A stretch of DNA of 64,000 bases from Pseudomonadota bacterium (GTDB lineage: Bacteria; Pseudomonadota; Gammaproteobacteria; Burkholderiales; Burkholderiaceae_C). A program made the translations under genes and the position numbers. Under the pieces are notes generated by a model. That model was not told the origin of the DNA, did not search any database, and saw only the letters and a list, made by a program, of their open reading frames with translations. This document shows positions 53,199-63,756 of the stretch, one piece after another. The stretch lies in the NCBI GenBank assembly GCA_021847345.1, contig JAJZTW010000001.1:124001-188000 (forward strand). Direction: 5' to 3'. Each line of letters starts with the position of its first letter. Positions within the stretch are counted from its first letter, which is position 1.

Positions 53199-53795
53199 GT
53201 GTCCGTGCTCGAATTCGACCCCGTCAAGCGCCACATACGCACGTCGCGGCTGCTGCTGCGTCCACTGGCGGCAGACGACGCCGCCGGCCTGCTCGGCATC
53301 TACGGCCAGCCGCAGGTGACCGAGCACTACGAGCTCGACACCCTCGGCGAACTGGCGCAGGCGCAGCGCGTGCTCGACTTCTTCCTGCAGCATCACGACC
53401 GCTTCGCGCTGATCGATCCCGACTCCGGCAGCATGATCGGCACCTGTGGCCTGTTCTTCTGGGACCAGACCACCAACATGGCCTCCTTCGGCTACGACAT
53501 GCGTCACGAGTACTGGGGCCGCGGGCTGATGCGCGAGGCGGCCGCCGCGGTGCTGGGCCAGGGCTTCGCGTACAAGAAGCTCAACCGGGTCAACGCCCTC
53601 ACGGCCATGGACAACCAGCGCTCGATGGGCGTGCTGCGCGCGCTGGGATTCGAGCAGGAAGCCGTGCTGCGCCAGTTCGCATTCTGGAAAGGCGCCTACC
53701 ATGACATGCGCATGTTCGCGCTGCTGCGCCAGGAGCTCGCCGCGGGCCCGCTGCTGCAGGCGATCCAGGCCTTCGGCGGGCCTGCCAGCCCCTGA
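53199..53795 (+). CDS. GNAT-family N-acetyltransferase, RimJ/RimL-like
   Basis: A 198-residue acetyltransferase. The RimJ/RimL pattern is visible: TSRLLLRPLAADDA at the start; FGYDMRHEYWGRGLMREAAAAVLGQGF (acetyl-CoA loop); and NRVNALTAMDNQRSMGVLRALGFEQEAVLRQ. The start is a GTG at 53199. The substrate, whether a ribosomal-protein N-terminus or a small molecule, is unknown. It stands between the protease terminator and ettA. Confidence 0.88.
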   Translation: MSVLEFDPVKRHIRTSRLLLRPLAADDAAGLLGIYGQPQVTEHYELDTLGELAQAQRVLDFFLQHHDRFALIDPDSGSMIGTCGLFFWDQTTNMASFGYDMRHEYWGRGLMREAAAAVLGQGFAYKKLNRVNALTAMDNQRSMGVLRALGFEQEAVLRQFAFWKGAYHDMRMFALLRQELAAGPLLQAIQAFGGPASP

Positions 53796-53896
53796 TACAG
53801 TGCCTGCCTGACATCGCTTGCCGCCGGGAGTCCGGGCGGCGCCGATGTCCCCTTCGGCGGGCCAGTTCCGTTTTCCGAATTCCTTCTGGCAATTTC

Positions 53897-55561
<1,665 letters not shown>

Positions 55562-55567
55562 TCCGCC

Positions 55568-55975
55568 GTGAGCGCCGACACCGCTGTCGTCCGCGGCGCG
55601 CCCGCGGCAGGCGACGAAACCTGGATCGTCGCCTGCCTGTGCGCGCAGTGGTGCGGCATCTGCCGCGCCTGGCACGATGCCTTCCGGGCCCTGGCCGCCG
55701 AGGGCCTGCTGCCGGGAGCTCGCTGGTTGTGGGTGGACATCGAGCAGCAGGCCGACGCGCTCGGCGACTTCGAGCCCGAGAACTTCCCGGTGCTGGCCGT
55801 GCAGCGCGGCGAGCGCCTGCTGTACTGCGCCACCCTTCCCCAGCAGTCGGCGAACTGGCGTCGCATGATCGAGGCCGTGGGCGCGCTCGACGAGGCGCAG
55901 GCCCGGCGCTGGGCGCAGACTCTGGGCGAGCACGCGCCGGACCTGCGCGAACTGCGCGACGACCTGCCCGATTGA
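55568..55975 (+). CDS. Thioredoxin-like protein with WCGIC motif
   Basis: A 135-residue cytoplasmic thioredoxin-fold protein with active site CAQWCGICRAW (Cys pair about 29 and 32) and the cis-Pro segment NFPVLAVQRG. Ile replaces the Pro of classical WCGPC, which usually changes redox potential. A GTG start at 55568, 6 bp after ettA, implies coupling to ettA. The C-terminus is helical and acidic. The substrate is unknown. Confidence 0.82.
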   Translation: MSADTAVVRGAPAAGDETWIVACLCAQWCGICRAWHDAFRALAAEGLLPGARWLWVDIEQQADALGDFEPENFPVLAVQRGERLLYCATLPQQSANWRRMIEAVGALDEAQARRWAQTLGEHAPDLRELRDDLPD

Positions 55976-56009
55976 AGGGCCGGGTGTCGCGCCCCGCCGC
56001 GGCGCCCGC

Positions 56010-56756
56010 TCAGGCGTCGGGCCGACGCCGCGAGCGCTCGCCGAACAGCGCGCTGCCCACGCGCACGATCGTGGCGCCCTCGAGCACGGCCGCCTCCAGG
56101 TCGGCGCTCATGCCCATGGACAGCGTGTCGAGTGGCAGGCCCTGTGCCACCAGCGCCTGCTGCAGTTCGCGCAGACGCGCGAACGGCTCGCGCTGCGCCT
56201 GCAGCGTGTGCGCCGGCGCCGGAATGCACATCAGTCCCCGCAGCCGCAGGCCTTGCAGCCCGGCGACCTCGTGCGCAAGCTCGGGCAGGTCGCGGGCAGC
56301 GACTCCGCTCTTGCTCGGCTCGTCGCTGATGTTGACCTGAAGGCACACCTGCAGCGGCGCCAGCGCCTTCCCGTCGCGCTCGCCCGGACGCTGGGCCGCC
56401 AGGCGCCGCGCCACCGACAGCCGGTCGATGCCGTGCACCCAGTCGAAGCAGCGGGCCACGTCGCGCGTCTTGTTGCTTTGCAGCGGGCCGATGAAATGCC
56501 AGCACAGGTCCGGCCATCGCGAACGCAGCGCGTCGACCTTGGCCACGCCCTCCTGCACATAGTTCTCGCCGAACTCTCGCTGGCCGCAGCGCGCCATCGC
56601 CGCCACCGCGTCGGCATCGAAGGTCTTGGACACGGCCAGCAGGCTGACCGCGGAGGCGTCGCGGCCGGCGGCTCGCGCGGCCTGCGCGATGCGCTCTCGC
56701 ACCTGCCGCAGGCGGGTGGCGCTGGTTGCGTCGATGTCGTCGCTGGGGGAATTCAC
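56010..56756 (-). CDS. YggS/PROSC-family PLP homeostasis protein
   Basis: A 248-residue single-domain PLP-binding protein that buffers intracellular pyridoxal phosphate. The PLP lysine is Lys44 in LLAVSKTF; HFIGPLQSNKTRDVA, LQVNISDEPSKSG and LSMGMSADLEAAV are diagnostic. The start is a GTG at 56756. It is divergent from pilT, the same arrangement seen across many proteobacteria. Confidence 0.95.
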   Translation of the reverse strand: MNSPSDDIDATSATRLRQVRERIAQAARAAGRDASAVSLLAVSKTFDADAVAAMARCGQREFGENYVQEGVAKVDALRSRWPDLCWHFIGPLQSNKTRDVARCFDWVHGIDRLSVARRLAAQRPGERDGKALAPLQVCLQVNISDEPSKSGVAARDLPELAHEVAGLQGLRLRGLMCIPAPAHTLQAQREPFARLRELQQALVAQGLPLDTLSMGMSADLEAAVLEGATIVRVGSALFGERSRRRPDA

Positions 56757-56934
56757 GGCAAGCAGTCAGGGGGGAGGTCGGCGGCACCGCAACGCGCAAC
56801 GCGGGCGCATGTCGCCGAAACAACACGCAACATGGGGGTCGCTCGGCAGGAATGAAAGGGTCATGACGGACGCCATGCGTCGAGCCTTTACTATAAAGTC
56901 TGTCTCGACTCGCCAGAATCTCAGGGGGATTGCA

Positions 56935-57981
56935 GTGGACATCACGCAATTGTTGGCGTTCAGTGTCAAAAACAACGCTTCGGACCTGCACCTGTCGGCC
57001 GGACTGCCACCGATGATCCGGGTTCACGGAGATGTGCGCCGCATCAATGTCGAGCCCCTGGACCACAAAATGGTGCATGCGATGGTCTACGACATCATGA
57101 GCGATGTCCAGCGCAAGCACTACGAGGAATATTTCGAAGTCGATTTTTCCTTCGAGATCAGCGGCCTGGCTCGTTTCCGGGTCAACGCGTTCAATCACCA
57201 GCGCGGAGCCGGCGCGGTATTTCGCACCATTCCCAGCAAGATCCTTTCCCTGGACGACCTGAACGCGCCCAAGATCTTCGGTGACCTCGCGCTCAAGCCC
57301 CGCGGCCTGGTGCTGGTGACCGGCCCCACCGGTTCGGGCAAGTCGACGACGCTGGCGGCGATGGTCAACCATCTGAACGAAAACGAGTACGGGCACATTC
57401 TCACCATCGAGGACCCGATCGAGTTCGTGCACGAGTCCAAGAAATGCCTGATCAACCAGCGCGAGGTGGGTCCGCACACCCTGAGTTTCGCAAATGCGCT
57501 GCGCTCGGCACTGCGCGAGGACCCGGATTCGATCCTGGTGGGCGAAATGCGCGACCTGGAAACCATCCGCCTGGCGCTGACGGCTTCCGAAACCGGGCAC
57601 CTGGTTTTCGGCACCCTGCACACCTCGTCGGCGCCGAAGACCATCGACCGCATCATCGACGTGTTCCCGGCGGCGGAAAAGGACATGGTGCGCGCGATGC
57701 TGTCCGAGGCCCTGGTGGCCGTGGTGTCGCAGACCCTGTGCAAGCTCAAGGACGGCAGCGGCCGAGTGGCGGCTCACGAGATCATGATCGGCACCCCGGC
57801 GATCCGCAACCTGATCCGCGAGAACAAGGTCGCGCAGATGTATTCGATGATCCAGACCAGCCAGGCGCATGGCATGCAGACCCTGGACCAGAACCTGGCC
57901 GACCTGGTTCGCCGCAACCTCATCTCGCCTGCCGAGGCGCGCTCGAAGGCCAAGCAGCCGGAGAACTTCCCCGGCGCCTGA
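56935..57981 (+). CDS. pilT: Type IV pilus retraction ATPase PilT
   Basis: Hexameric ATPase driving pilus depolymerisation, giving twitching, DNA uptake and surface sensing. It has 348 residues from a GTG start at 56935, preceded by CAGGGGGA. Signatures: SDLHLSAGLPPMIRVHG, Walker A GPTGSGKSTT, the Asp box region ILTIEDPIEFVH, Walker B LVGEMRDLETIRLAL, His box GHLVFGTLHTSS, and the retraction-specific AIRNLIRE near the C-terminus. It is 57 bp before the cyclic-nucleotide protein. Confidence 0.97.
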   Translation: MDITQLLAFSVKNNASDLHLSAGLPPMIRVHGDVRRINVEPLDHKMVHAMVYDIMSDVQRKHYEEYFEVDFSFEISGLARFRVNAFNHQRGAGAVFRTIPSKILSLDDLNAPKIFGDLALKPRGLVLVTGPTGSGKSTTLAAMVNHLNENEYGHILTIEDPIEFVHESKKCLINQREVGPHTLSFANALRSALREDPDSILVGEMRDLETIRLALTASETGHLVFGTLHTSSAPKTIDRIIDVFPAAEKDMVRAMLSEALVAVVSQTLCKLKDGSGRVAAHEIMIGTPAIRNLIRENKVAQMYSMIQTSQAHGMQTLDQNLADLVRRNLISPAEARSKAKQPENFPGA

Positions 57982-58038
57982 CGCCGCCGCACGACGGCCT
58001 GCTCGCCCTCCCCCAATTTTGGTGCCGAATCGCCTGCC

Positions 58039-58683
58039 ATGAAGAAGGTCCTGGAATTCCTGCGCGTGGGGCGCCCGAACCACGACGCCGACGCCGAGCG
58101 CGACCCGCCCCCGGAGTCGCAGTTCTTCATCACCGGGTTCCAGGATGCCGTAGCCGAGCCTGCCACCCGGGCCACGTGGGCGGAGCGCGCGCGCGCGATG
58201 GGCGCGCGCCGCCTGGCGCACGAACCGGCGGCCAGGCGCCTGAAGGAATTGTGGACCCAGGACCGGTTCATGGCCGGCCTGTCGTCGCAGGACCTCGAGA
58301 ACTGCGCGCGCCACTTCGAATTCTGGGCCGTCGACGCCGACCGCGACGTCATCGAGCAGAACGAGCCCGGCAGCTTCATGCTGGTGGTCCTGCATGGGGT
58401 CATCGCCGTCGACCGCCAGCAGCCCTGGGGCGAACGCGTGCGCCTGACCGAGTCGCGCGCGGGCAGCGTGCTGGGCGAGATGTCCCTGCTCGACGCAGGC
58501 CCGCGAGCGTCGTACTGCACCACGCTGCGCCCATGCGAGGTCGCGGTGCTCGAGGCGAGCATGCTGGATGCGCTGATCGAGCGCGATCCGGCGTCGGCCG
58601 TACGCATCGTCGGCTCGCTGGCGCGCCGCCTGTCGCTGCGCCTGCGCAAACTCGGCGCGCCGTCGATCGGGCCGTCGGCCTGA
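58039..58683 (+). CDS. Cyclic-nucleotide-binding-domain protein between pilT and pilU
   Basis: A 214-residue protein. The first 75 residues are unassigned. A cNMP-binding beta-roll covers about 80-190, with a recognisable phosphate-binding cassette GEMSLLDAGPRAS that retains the Gly-Glu and the Arg-x-Ser positions used to bind cAMP or cGMP in CRP-like folds. There is no helix-turn-helix, so it is not a transcription factor. Encoded between the two retraction ATPases, it is a likely ligand-controlled modulator of retraction. This arrangement is common in Burkholderiales. Confidence 0.88.
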   Translation: MKKVLEFLRVGRPNHDADAERDPPPESQFFITGFQDAVAEPATRATWAERARAMGARRLAHEPAARRLKELWTQDRFMAGLSSQDLENCARHFEFWAVDADRDVIEQNEPGSFMLVVLHGVIAVDRQQPWGERVRLTESRAGSVLGEMSLLDAGPRASYCTTLRPCEVAVLEASMLDALIERDPASAVRIVGSLARRLSLRLRKLGAPSIGPSA

Positions 58684-58729
58684 CGCGGCGCACCGACGTG
58701 GCCGGATCTCCAAGCTTGTTCGAGGATCG

Positions 58730-59866
58730 ATGATGGAACGCGACCAGGCCTCCAAGTTCGTCCAGGATCTGCTGCGCAGCCTGCTGCAGCGCGGTGGCTC
58801 GGACCTGTTCCTGACGGCCGATTTCCCCCCGGCGATGAAAATCGACGGCGAGGTGCACAGGCTGTCGGCGCAGGCGCTGAGCCCCCACCACACCCAGGCG
58901 CTGGCGCGCGCGCTGATGAACGACCGCCAGGCCGCCGAATTCGAGAACACCAAGGAGTGCAATTTCGCGATCGCCCCGGGGGGAATCGGGCGCTTCCGGG
59001 TCAACGCCTTCGTCCAGCAGGGTCGCATCGGCCTGGTGCTGCGCATGATCCCGCAGCAGCTTCCCACGCTGTCCGGCCTGGGCTTGCCGCGCGTGCTCGA
59101 GGACCTGGCGATGAGCAAGCGCGGGCTGATCGTGCTGGTCGGCGCCACCGGCAGCGGCAAGAGCACGTCGATGGCGGCGATGCTCGACTGGCGCAACGAG
59201 CACAGCCGCGGGCACATCGTGACCATCGAGGACCCGATCGAGTTCGTGCATGCGCACAAGAACTGCATCATCACCCAGCGCGAGGTCGGGCTCGACACCG
59301 AGAGCTGGGAGGCCGCGCTGAAAAACAGCATGCGCCAGGCTCCCGACGTGATCCTGATGGGCGAGATCCGTGATCGCCAGGCCATGGAGCACGCGGTGGC
59401 GTTCTCGGAAACCGGGCATCTGGTGCTGGCCACGCTGCACGCCAACAACGCCAACCAGGCGCTCGACCGGGTGATCAACTTTTTCCCCGAGGAACGCCGC
59501 GCGCAATTGCTGATGGACCTGTCGCTGAACCTGCGCGCGACGATCTCGCAACGCCTGGTGCCGCGCCAGGACGGCCGCGGGCGCATCGCGGCGGTGGAGG
59601 TGATGATCAACTCGCCACTGATCTCGGACCATGTCTTCAAGGGCGAGATCGGCGAGATCAGGGAAGTCATGCGGCGCTCGCGAGAACTGGGCATGCAGAC
59701 CTTCGACCAGGCGCTGTTCGACCTCTACGAGCAGGGAACCATCACCTACGAGGATGCGCTGCGCAACGCCGACTCGGTCAACGACCTGCGCCTGCGCATC
59801 AAGCTCGACAGCAAGCGCGATCAGTCCGACCCCAGCGGCGGAACCGAGTACCTCGCCATCGTCTGA
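58730..59866 (+). CDS. pilU: PilU, PilT-paralogous retraction ATPase
   Basis: A 378-residue accessory retraction ATPase that works only with PilT. Walker A is GATGSGKSTS, the Asp box region is TIEDPIEFVHA, Walker B is ILMGEIRDRQAMEHAV, and the His box is GHLVLATLHANN. The PilT AIRNLIRE motif is replaced (NSPLISDHVFKGEI), which marks PilU. Two ATG codons in tandem (58730 and 58733) make the exact start uncertain by one residue. Confidence 0.96.
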   Translation: MMERDQASKFVQDLLRSLLQRGGSDLFLTADFPPAMKIDGEVHRLSAQALSPHHTQALARALMNDRQAAEFENTKECNFAIAPGGIGRFRVNAFVQQGRIGLVLRMIPQQLPTLSGLGLPRVLEDLAMSKRGLIVLVGATGSGKSTSMAAMLDWRNEHSRGHIVTIEDPIEFVHAHKNCIITQREVGLDTESWEAALKNSMRQAPDVILMGEIRDRQAMEHAVAFSETGHLVLATLHANNANQALDRVINFFPEERRAQLLMDLSLNLRATISQRLVPRQDGRGRIAAVEVMINSPLISDHVFKGEIGEIREVMRRSRELGMQTFDQALFDLYEQGTITYEDALRNADSVNDLRLRIKLDSKRDQSDPSGGTEYLAIV

Positions 59867-59879
59867 GCGCCCCCAGGGC

Positions 59880-59897
59880 CGGGCTGCGCCCAGCCCG
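59880..59897. terminator. GC hairpin between convergent pilU and Gate-domain gene
   Basis: CGGGCTG and CAGCCCG pair around a 4-nt loop, 14 bp after the pilU stop and 42 bp before the other stop. There is no T-tract. Confidence 0.4.
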
Positions 59898-59939
59898 TTC
59901 CACCTCGCAGCTCGCAGGCTGCCTGGATTCGGCCGGCGC

Positions 59940-61175
59940 TCAGCGGGCGCCGAAAAACCAGTAGCACACGGCGATCGACGCCAGCACGCCGGCGAGGTCG
60001 GCGAGCAGCGCGCAGGCCACGGCGTGGCGCACTCGCCGGATTCCCACCGCACCGAAATACACGGCCAGCACGTAGAAGGTGGTCTCGGTGCTGCCCTGCA
60101 TGGTGGCAGCGGTCAGCGCCGGGAAACTGTCCACGCCGTCGTGGTGCATGGTCTCGATGAGCATGGCGCGAGCCGCGCTGCCCGAGAAGGGCTTGACCAG
60201 CGCCGTGGGCAGGGCGTCGACGAAGCGCGTGTCCAGCCCCAGTCCATGCACGGCCCAGCGCACCGCCTGCAGCGCCATGTCCAGCGCCCCGGAAGCGCGC
60301 AGCACGCCCACCGCGCACAACATCGCCACCAGGTACGGCAGCAGATCGCGCGCCACCGCGAAACCCTGGCGCGCGCCGTCGATGAAGGCCTCGTACACCG
60401 GCACGCGGCGCCAGGCGCCCGCCAGCAGGAAGGCGATGATCACCCCGAACAGCATGAGGTTGCCGGCGAGATCGGACATGCGCGCCAGCGCCGCCGCAGA
60501 CAGCGAGGCCAACCCGGCGAGCAGGGCCGCGTACACCAGCAGCCCGGCGGCCATCCAGGCCAGCGCACGCGCGTCGCGCAACGGCAGGCGCTGCACCAGC
60601 GCCACGCTGAGCAGGCCGACCAGCGTCGACGCGCTGGTGGCCAGCAGGATGGGCAGGAACACCACGGTCGGGTCGGGCGCTCCCTGCTGGGCGCGATACA
60701 TGAAAATACTCACCGGCAGCAAGGTGAGCGACGATGCATTGAGCACCAGGAACAGGATCTGCGCGTTGCTCGCCGTGTCCGCGCTCGGGTTGAGGCTCTG
60801 CAGTTCGCGCATCGCCTTGAGCCCGATGGGCGTGGCGGCGTTGTCCAGGCCGAGCATGTTGGCGGCCATGTTCAGGGTGATCAGGCCCAGCGCCGGGTGC
60901 CCGCGCGGCACCTCCGGCATCAGGCGCGCGAACACCGGTGCCAGCGCCCGCGCCATGGCCTGCACGAGTTGCGCGCGCTCGGCGATGGCCAGCAAGCCCA
61001 GCCAGAGCGTGAGGGTGCCGAACAACAGCACCATCACGTCCACCGACAGCCGGGCCATCGCGAACAGGCTGCTCACCAGCGCCGCGAACACGGCCTGGTC
61101 GCCGCCCAGCAGCCAGCGCGCCATCGCGGCGAGCGCCGCGGTCAGGAACAGGCCGACCCACAGGCGGTCGAGCAT
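59940..61175 (-). CDS. Nucleoside-recognition (Gate) domain membrane protein, SpmA-SpmB fusion type
   Basis: A 411-residue inner-membrane protein with about ten hydrophobic segments. The N-terminal half contains LNMAANMLGLDNAATPIGLKAM, the SpmA-type Gate signature. The C-terminal half contains LPTALVKPFSGSAARAML and TMQGSTETTFYVLAVYFG, the SpmB-type. Bacillus SpmA and SpmB are separate spore-core proteins; here they are joined in a non-sporulating organism. The transported ligand, if any, is unknown. It lies 16 bp after the helicase stop... on the same strand, so it is read before that gene's 3' neighbour ends and follows the DEAD-box gene as a second cistron only if transcription runs from 63087. 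Confidence 0.85.
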   Translation of the reverse strand: MLDRLWVGLFLTAALAAMARWLLGGDQAVFAALVSSLFAMARLSVDVMVLLFGTLTLWLGLLAIAERAQLVQAMARALAPVFARLMPEVPRGHPALGLITLNMAANMLGLDNAATPIGLKAMRELQSLNPSADTASNAQILFLVLNASSLTLLPVSIFMYRAQQGAPDPTVVFLPILLATSASTLVGLLSVALVQRLPLRDARALAWMAAGLLVYAALLAGLASLSAAALARMSDLAGNLMLFGVIIAFLLAGAWRRVPVYEAFIDGARQGFAVARDLLPYLVAMLCAVGVLRASGALDMALQAVRWAVHGLGLDTRFVDALPTALVKPFSGSAARAMLIETMHHDGVDSFPALTAATMQGSTETTFYVLAVYFGAVGIRRVRHAVACALLADLAGVLASIAVCYWFFGAR

Positions 61176-61191
61176 GGGCGCGCGCGGCGCG

Positions 61192-63087
61192 TCAGCGTGC
61201 CGGCTTGCGCCGCGGCGGCGCGGCGGATGGGCGCGCGCCGGACGGGCGTGCGGCGGGCCTGCGCGCCGGCGCGTCGCCGCGCCGCGGCGGCGTCGCGTCC
61301 TGCTCGGCAGGCGTCAGGTGCAGGGGTCGCCCCAGCACGCGCAGGCGCTGCAGCATGCGCAGCACGTCGCGCGGCAGGTCTGCCGGCAGTTCCACCAGGC
61401 TGTAGCTGCCGCGGATGGCGATGTTGCCGATTCGCCGGTTGTCCAGCCCGGTCTCGTTGGCGATGGCGCCCACCAGGTGCCGCACCTCGACTCCGTGCTC
61501 GCGGCCGATGTCGACGCGGTAGGTCTGCAGCGCGGCGGGAGTGGCCCGGGCACGCGAGTGTTCCAGATCGGCAAAGGCCCGTTCGGCGATCTGCTCCAGG
61601 CTGCGATGCGCGGTGGGCGCGTCGCGCTGCGCGGGCTCCGACCGCGGCTCGCGCGGGGTTCGCGCTGCGCGCTCCGGCCTCTCGAAGCGTTCCGCCCGCT
61701 CGGCGCGCGCTGCCGGCGCCGCGCCGGGCTCGAGCAGCAAGGGCTTGCCGCCTTGCAGCAGGCTGGCCAGCGCGGCGGCGATCTCCTGCGCCGGCACGTC
61801 ATGCTCACGCTCGTAGCGCTCGACCAGCTCGACGAACGGGCGCAGCGCCTCCTGCTGCTCGCGCGCCTCGCTGATGCGCTCGAAAAAGCGCGCGGTGCGT
61901 CGGTCGTTGACGGCCTCCACGCTGGGCAGCTGCATGGCCTCGATGCGCTGGCGCGTGGCACGCTCGATGGCCTGCAGCAGGTAGCGCTCGCGCGGGGTGA
62001 CGAAAAGAATGGCCTCGCCACTGCGCCCGGCACGGCCCGTGCGCCCGATGCGGTGCACATAGGCTTCGGTATCGGTGGGAATGTCGTAGTTGACCACGTG
62101 GCTGATGCGGTCCACGTCGAGTCCGCGCGCCGCCACGTCGGTGGCCACCAGGATGTCTACCGCTCCGTCCTTCAGGCGCTGCACCGTGCGTTCGCGTTGC
62201 GACTGCTGGATGTCGCCGTTGAGCGCCGCGGTCGAGAAACCGCGCGCGGCCAGCTTCTCGGCCAGTTCCTCGGTCGCCAGCTTGGTGCGCGCGAACACGA
62301 TCATCGCGTCGAAGGACTCGACCTCGAGAATGCGCGTGAGTGCGTCGAGCTTGTGCATGCCGCTGACCATCCAGTAGCGCTGGTGAACGCCGCTGGCGGT
62401 GCGCGTCGGGGACTTGATGGTGATCTGCGCCGGCTCGCGCAGGTGCCGCTGCGCGATGCTGCGGATGGCAGCCGGCATGGTGGCGGAGAACAACGCCACC
62501 TGGCGCTGCGGCGGCGTGCTGGCGAGGATGCGTTCGACATCGTCGACGAAACCCATGCGCAGCATCTCGTCGGCCTCGTCGAGCACCAGCTGGCGCAACG
62601 CGTCGAGCTTGAGCGTGCCGCGCTCCAGGTGATCGATCACTCGCCCCGGCGTGCCGACCACGACGTGCACGCCACGGCGCAGCGCCGCCAGTTGCGGGGT
62701 GTAGCTCTGGCCGCCGTACACCGGCAGCACGTGAAAACCCGGCAGGTGCGAGGCGTAGCGCGAAAGTGCCTCGGCGACCTGGATGGCCAACTCACGCGTG
62801 GGCGCCAGCACCAGGGCCTGGGTATCGCGGCTCGACACGTCGACGCGCGCCAGGATGGGCAGCGCGAAGGCCGCCGTCTTGCCGGTACCGGTCTGCGCCT
62901 GGCCGAGCACGTCGCGTCCCTCGAGCAGCGGCGGGATGGTCGCCGCCTGGATCGGCGACGGCGTCTCGTAGCCGACGTCGCGCAAGGCCTGCAGCAAGGC
63001 AGCGGGAAGACCCAGGTCGGCAAAGCTGCGCTCGGCGGGTGGCGTCTGGTCGTCGGGCAAGGAAGGGGGGGTATCGGCAGAAGACAT
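61192..63087 (-). CDS. DEAD-box ATP-dependent RNA helicase (DeaD/CsdA-like)
   Basis: A 631-residue RNA helicase. The Q-motif F...GLPAALLQALRDVGYETPSPIQ, Walker A AQTGTGKTA, motif II DEAD (LVLDEADEML), motif III SAT and motif VI HRIGRTGRAGRSG are intact. A C-terminal DbpA-like RNA-binding domain is at about 530-605 (YRVDIGREHGVEVRHLVGAI to GSYSLVELP), then a basic Arg/Pro/Ala tail. Such proteins remodel ribosomal and mRNA structure, often in the cold. ATG 63087 (MSSADTPPS) is preferred to an upstream start whose 52 residues look non-coding. The gene is read before the Gate-domain gene, 16 bp apart. Confidence 0.94.
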   Translation of the reverse strand: MSSADTPPSLPDDQTPPAERSFADLGLPAALLQALRDVGYETPSPIQAATIPPLLEGRDVLGQAQTGTGKTAAFALPILARVDVSSRDTQALVLAPTRELAIQVAEALSRYASHLPGFHVLPVYGGQSYTPQLAALRRGVHVVVGTPGRVIDHLERGTLKLDALRQLVLDEADEMLRMGFVDDVERILASTPPQRQVALFSATMPAAIRSIAQRHLREPAQITIKSPTRTASGVHQRYWMVSGMHKLDALTRILEVESFDAMIVFARTKLATEELAEKLAARGFSTAALNGDIQQSQRERTVQRLKDGAVDILVATDVAARGLDVDRISHVVNYDIPTDTEAYVHRIGRTGRAGRSGEAILFVTPRERYLLQAIERATRQRIEAMQLPSVEAVNDRRTARFFERISEAREQQEALRPFVELVERYEREHDVPAQEIAAALASLLQGGKPLLLEPGAAPAARAERAERFERPERAARTPREPRSEPAQRDAPTAHRSLEQIAERAFADLEHSRARATPAALQTYRVDIGREHGVEVRHLVGAIANETGLDNRRIGNIAIRGSYSLVELPADLPRDVLRMLQRLRVLGRPLHLTPAEQDATPPRRGDAPARRPAARPSGARPSAAPPRRKPAR

Positions 63088-63177
63088 GGCTGGTTCGATC
63101 GCGACGGGCCCGGGGGCCCAGCCTGACATTGTGCGCCACGCACGCCGCGACTGGCGGCGGCGTGCGCTCCGGGGCCC

Positions 63178-63206
63178 AAAAAAAATGCCAAGCACGCGGC
63201 TTGGCC
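63178..63206 (-). terminator. Intrinsic terminator of the sigma-54 transcription unit
   Basis: On the minus strand GCCAAGC, a 5-nt loop and GCTTGGC are followed by A and then a run of nine T (plus-strand A at 63178-63186). It lies 53 bp past the stop of the 93-residue reading frame and before the helicase gene. It shows that a minus-strand transcript ends here. Confidence 0.9.
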
Positions 63207-63258
63207 AAGGGGGGATCGAGAGCCTCGCGTGCGTCGTTGGCACGCGGGCGGTGAAGGG

Positions 63259-63540
63259 TCAGTGGCGCTGCACGGCGGCCGTGGTGTCGGCGCGGGAGAC
63301 GGCCGCGGCGCCTGCATGCCGGGCGCCCGCAGACGAAGCGCCCGCCGACGCAGCCTCGGTCGACAGGGCGTCCTCGGTCGCCGGGTTGGTCGTCACACCC
63401 TGCGCTTGCAGCGTGCTCGTGGCCTCGGCCTGCGCGGCGGTCTCCGGCGGCATGCCGGCGGCCTGCGCGACGGTCCATGCGCCGCAGCAGGCGATGCATG
63501 CGGCCCATGCGCTCAGACGGTTCGGACGGACTCGGTTCAT
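63259..63540 (-). CDS. Small exported Ala/Thr-rich protein in a sigma-54 transcription unit
   Basis: A 93-residue reading frame. It has a plausible signal peptide (RLSAWAACIACCGAWTVAQAAG, two adjacent Cys, cleavage after AQA) and a mature part of about 65 residues that is disordered-looking and rich in Ala, Thr, Ser and Glu. There is no known family. ATG 63540 has no strong ribosome site. A longer reading from ATG 63609 is possible, since the predicted transcript starts near 63634. The sigma-54 promoter and terminator on either side support an expressed unit. Whether its product is this peptide or an RNA is open. Confidence 0.55.
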   Translation of the reverse strand: MNRVRPNRLSAWAACIACCGAWTVAQAAGMPPETAAQAEATSTLQAQGVTTNPATEDALSTEAASAGASSAGARHAGAAAVSRADTTAAVQRH

Positions 63541-63644
63541 GATCGACGCGTTGCCTGGATACGCAAAAGGATGCGGGATGCTCTTGGTGGCGGAGATGAA
63601 CTTCGGCATGCCGCCGACGCTGCGCCGCTCGTCCACAGCCGATA

Positions 63645-63660
63645 TGCAATGCCCGTGCCA
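63645..63660 (-). promoter_or_regulatory. Sigma-54 (RpoN) -24/-12 promoter
   Basis: Read on the minus strand: TGGCACG-GGCA-TTGCA, a full match to the RpoN consensus TGGCACG-N4-TTGCW. The GG (63659-63658) and GC (63647-63646) are correctly phased. Transcription should begin near 63634. No other exact match with correct spacing was found in the window by eye. Confidence 0.88.
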
Positions 63661-63756
63661 ACGCGCGCAACCCACTGTTTATCCTGGGTTTGTCGACGCG
63701 CATCGGCCGCGCTGGCGGCGCGGCTGGAAGCGCCGGGCCGCGGCGGCGCCCGATTC

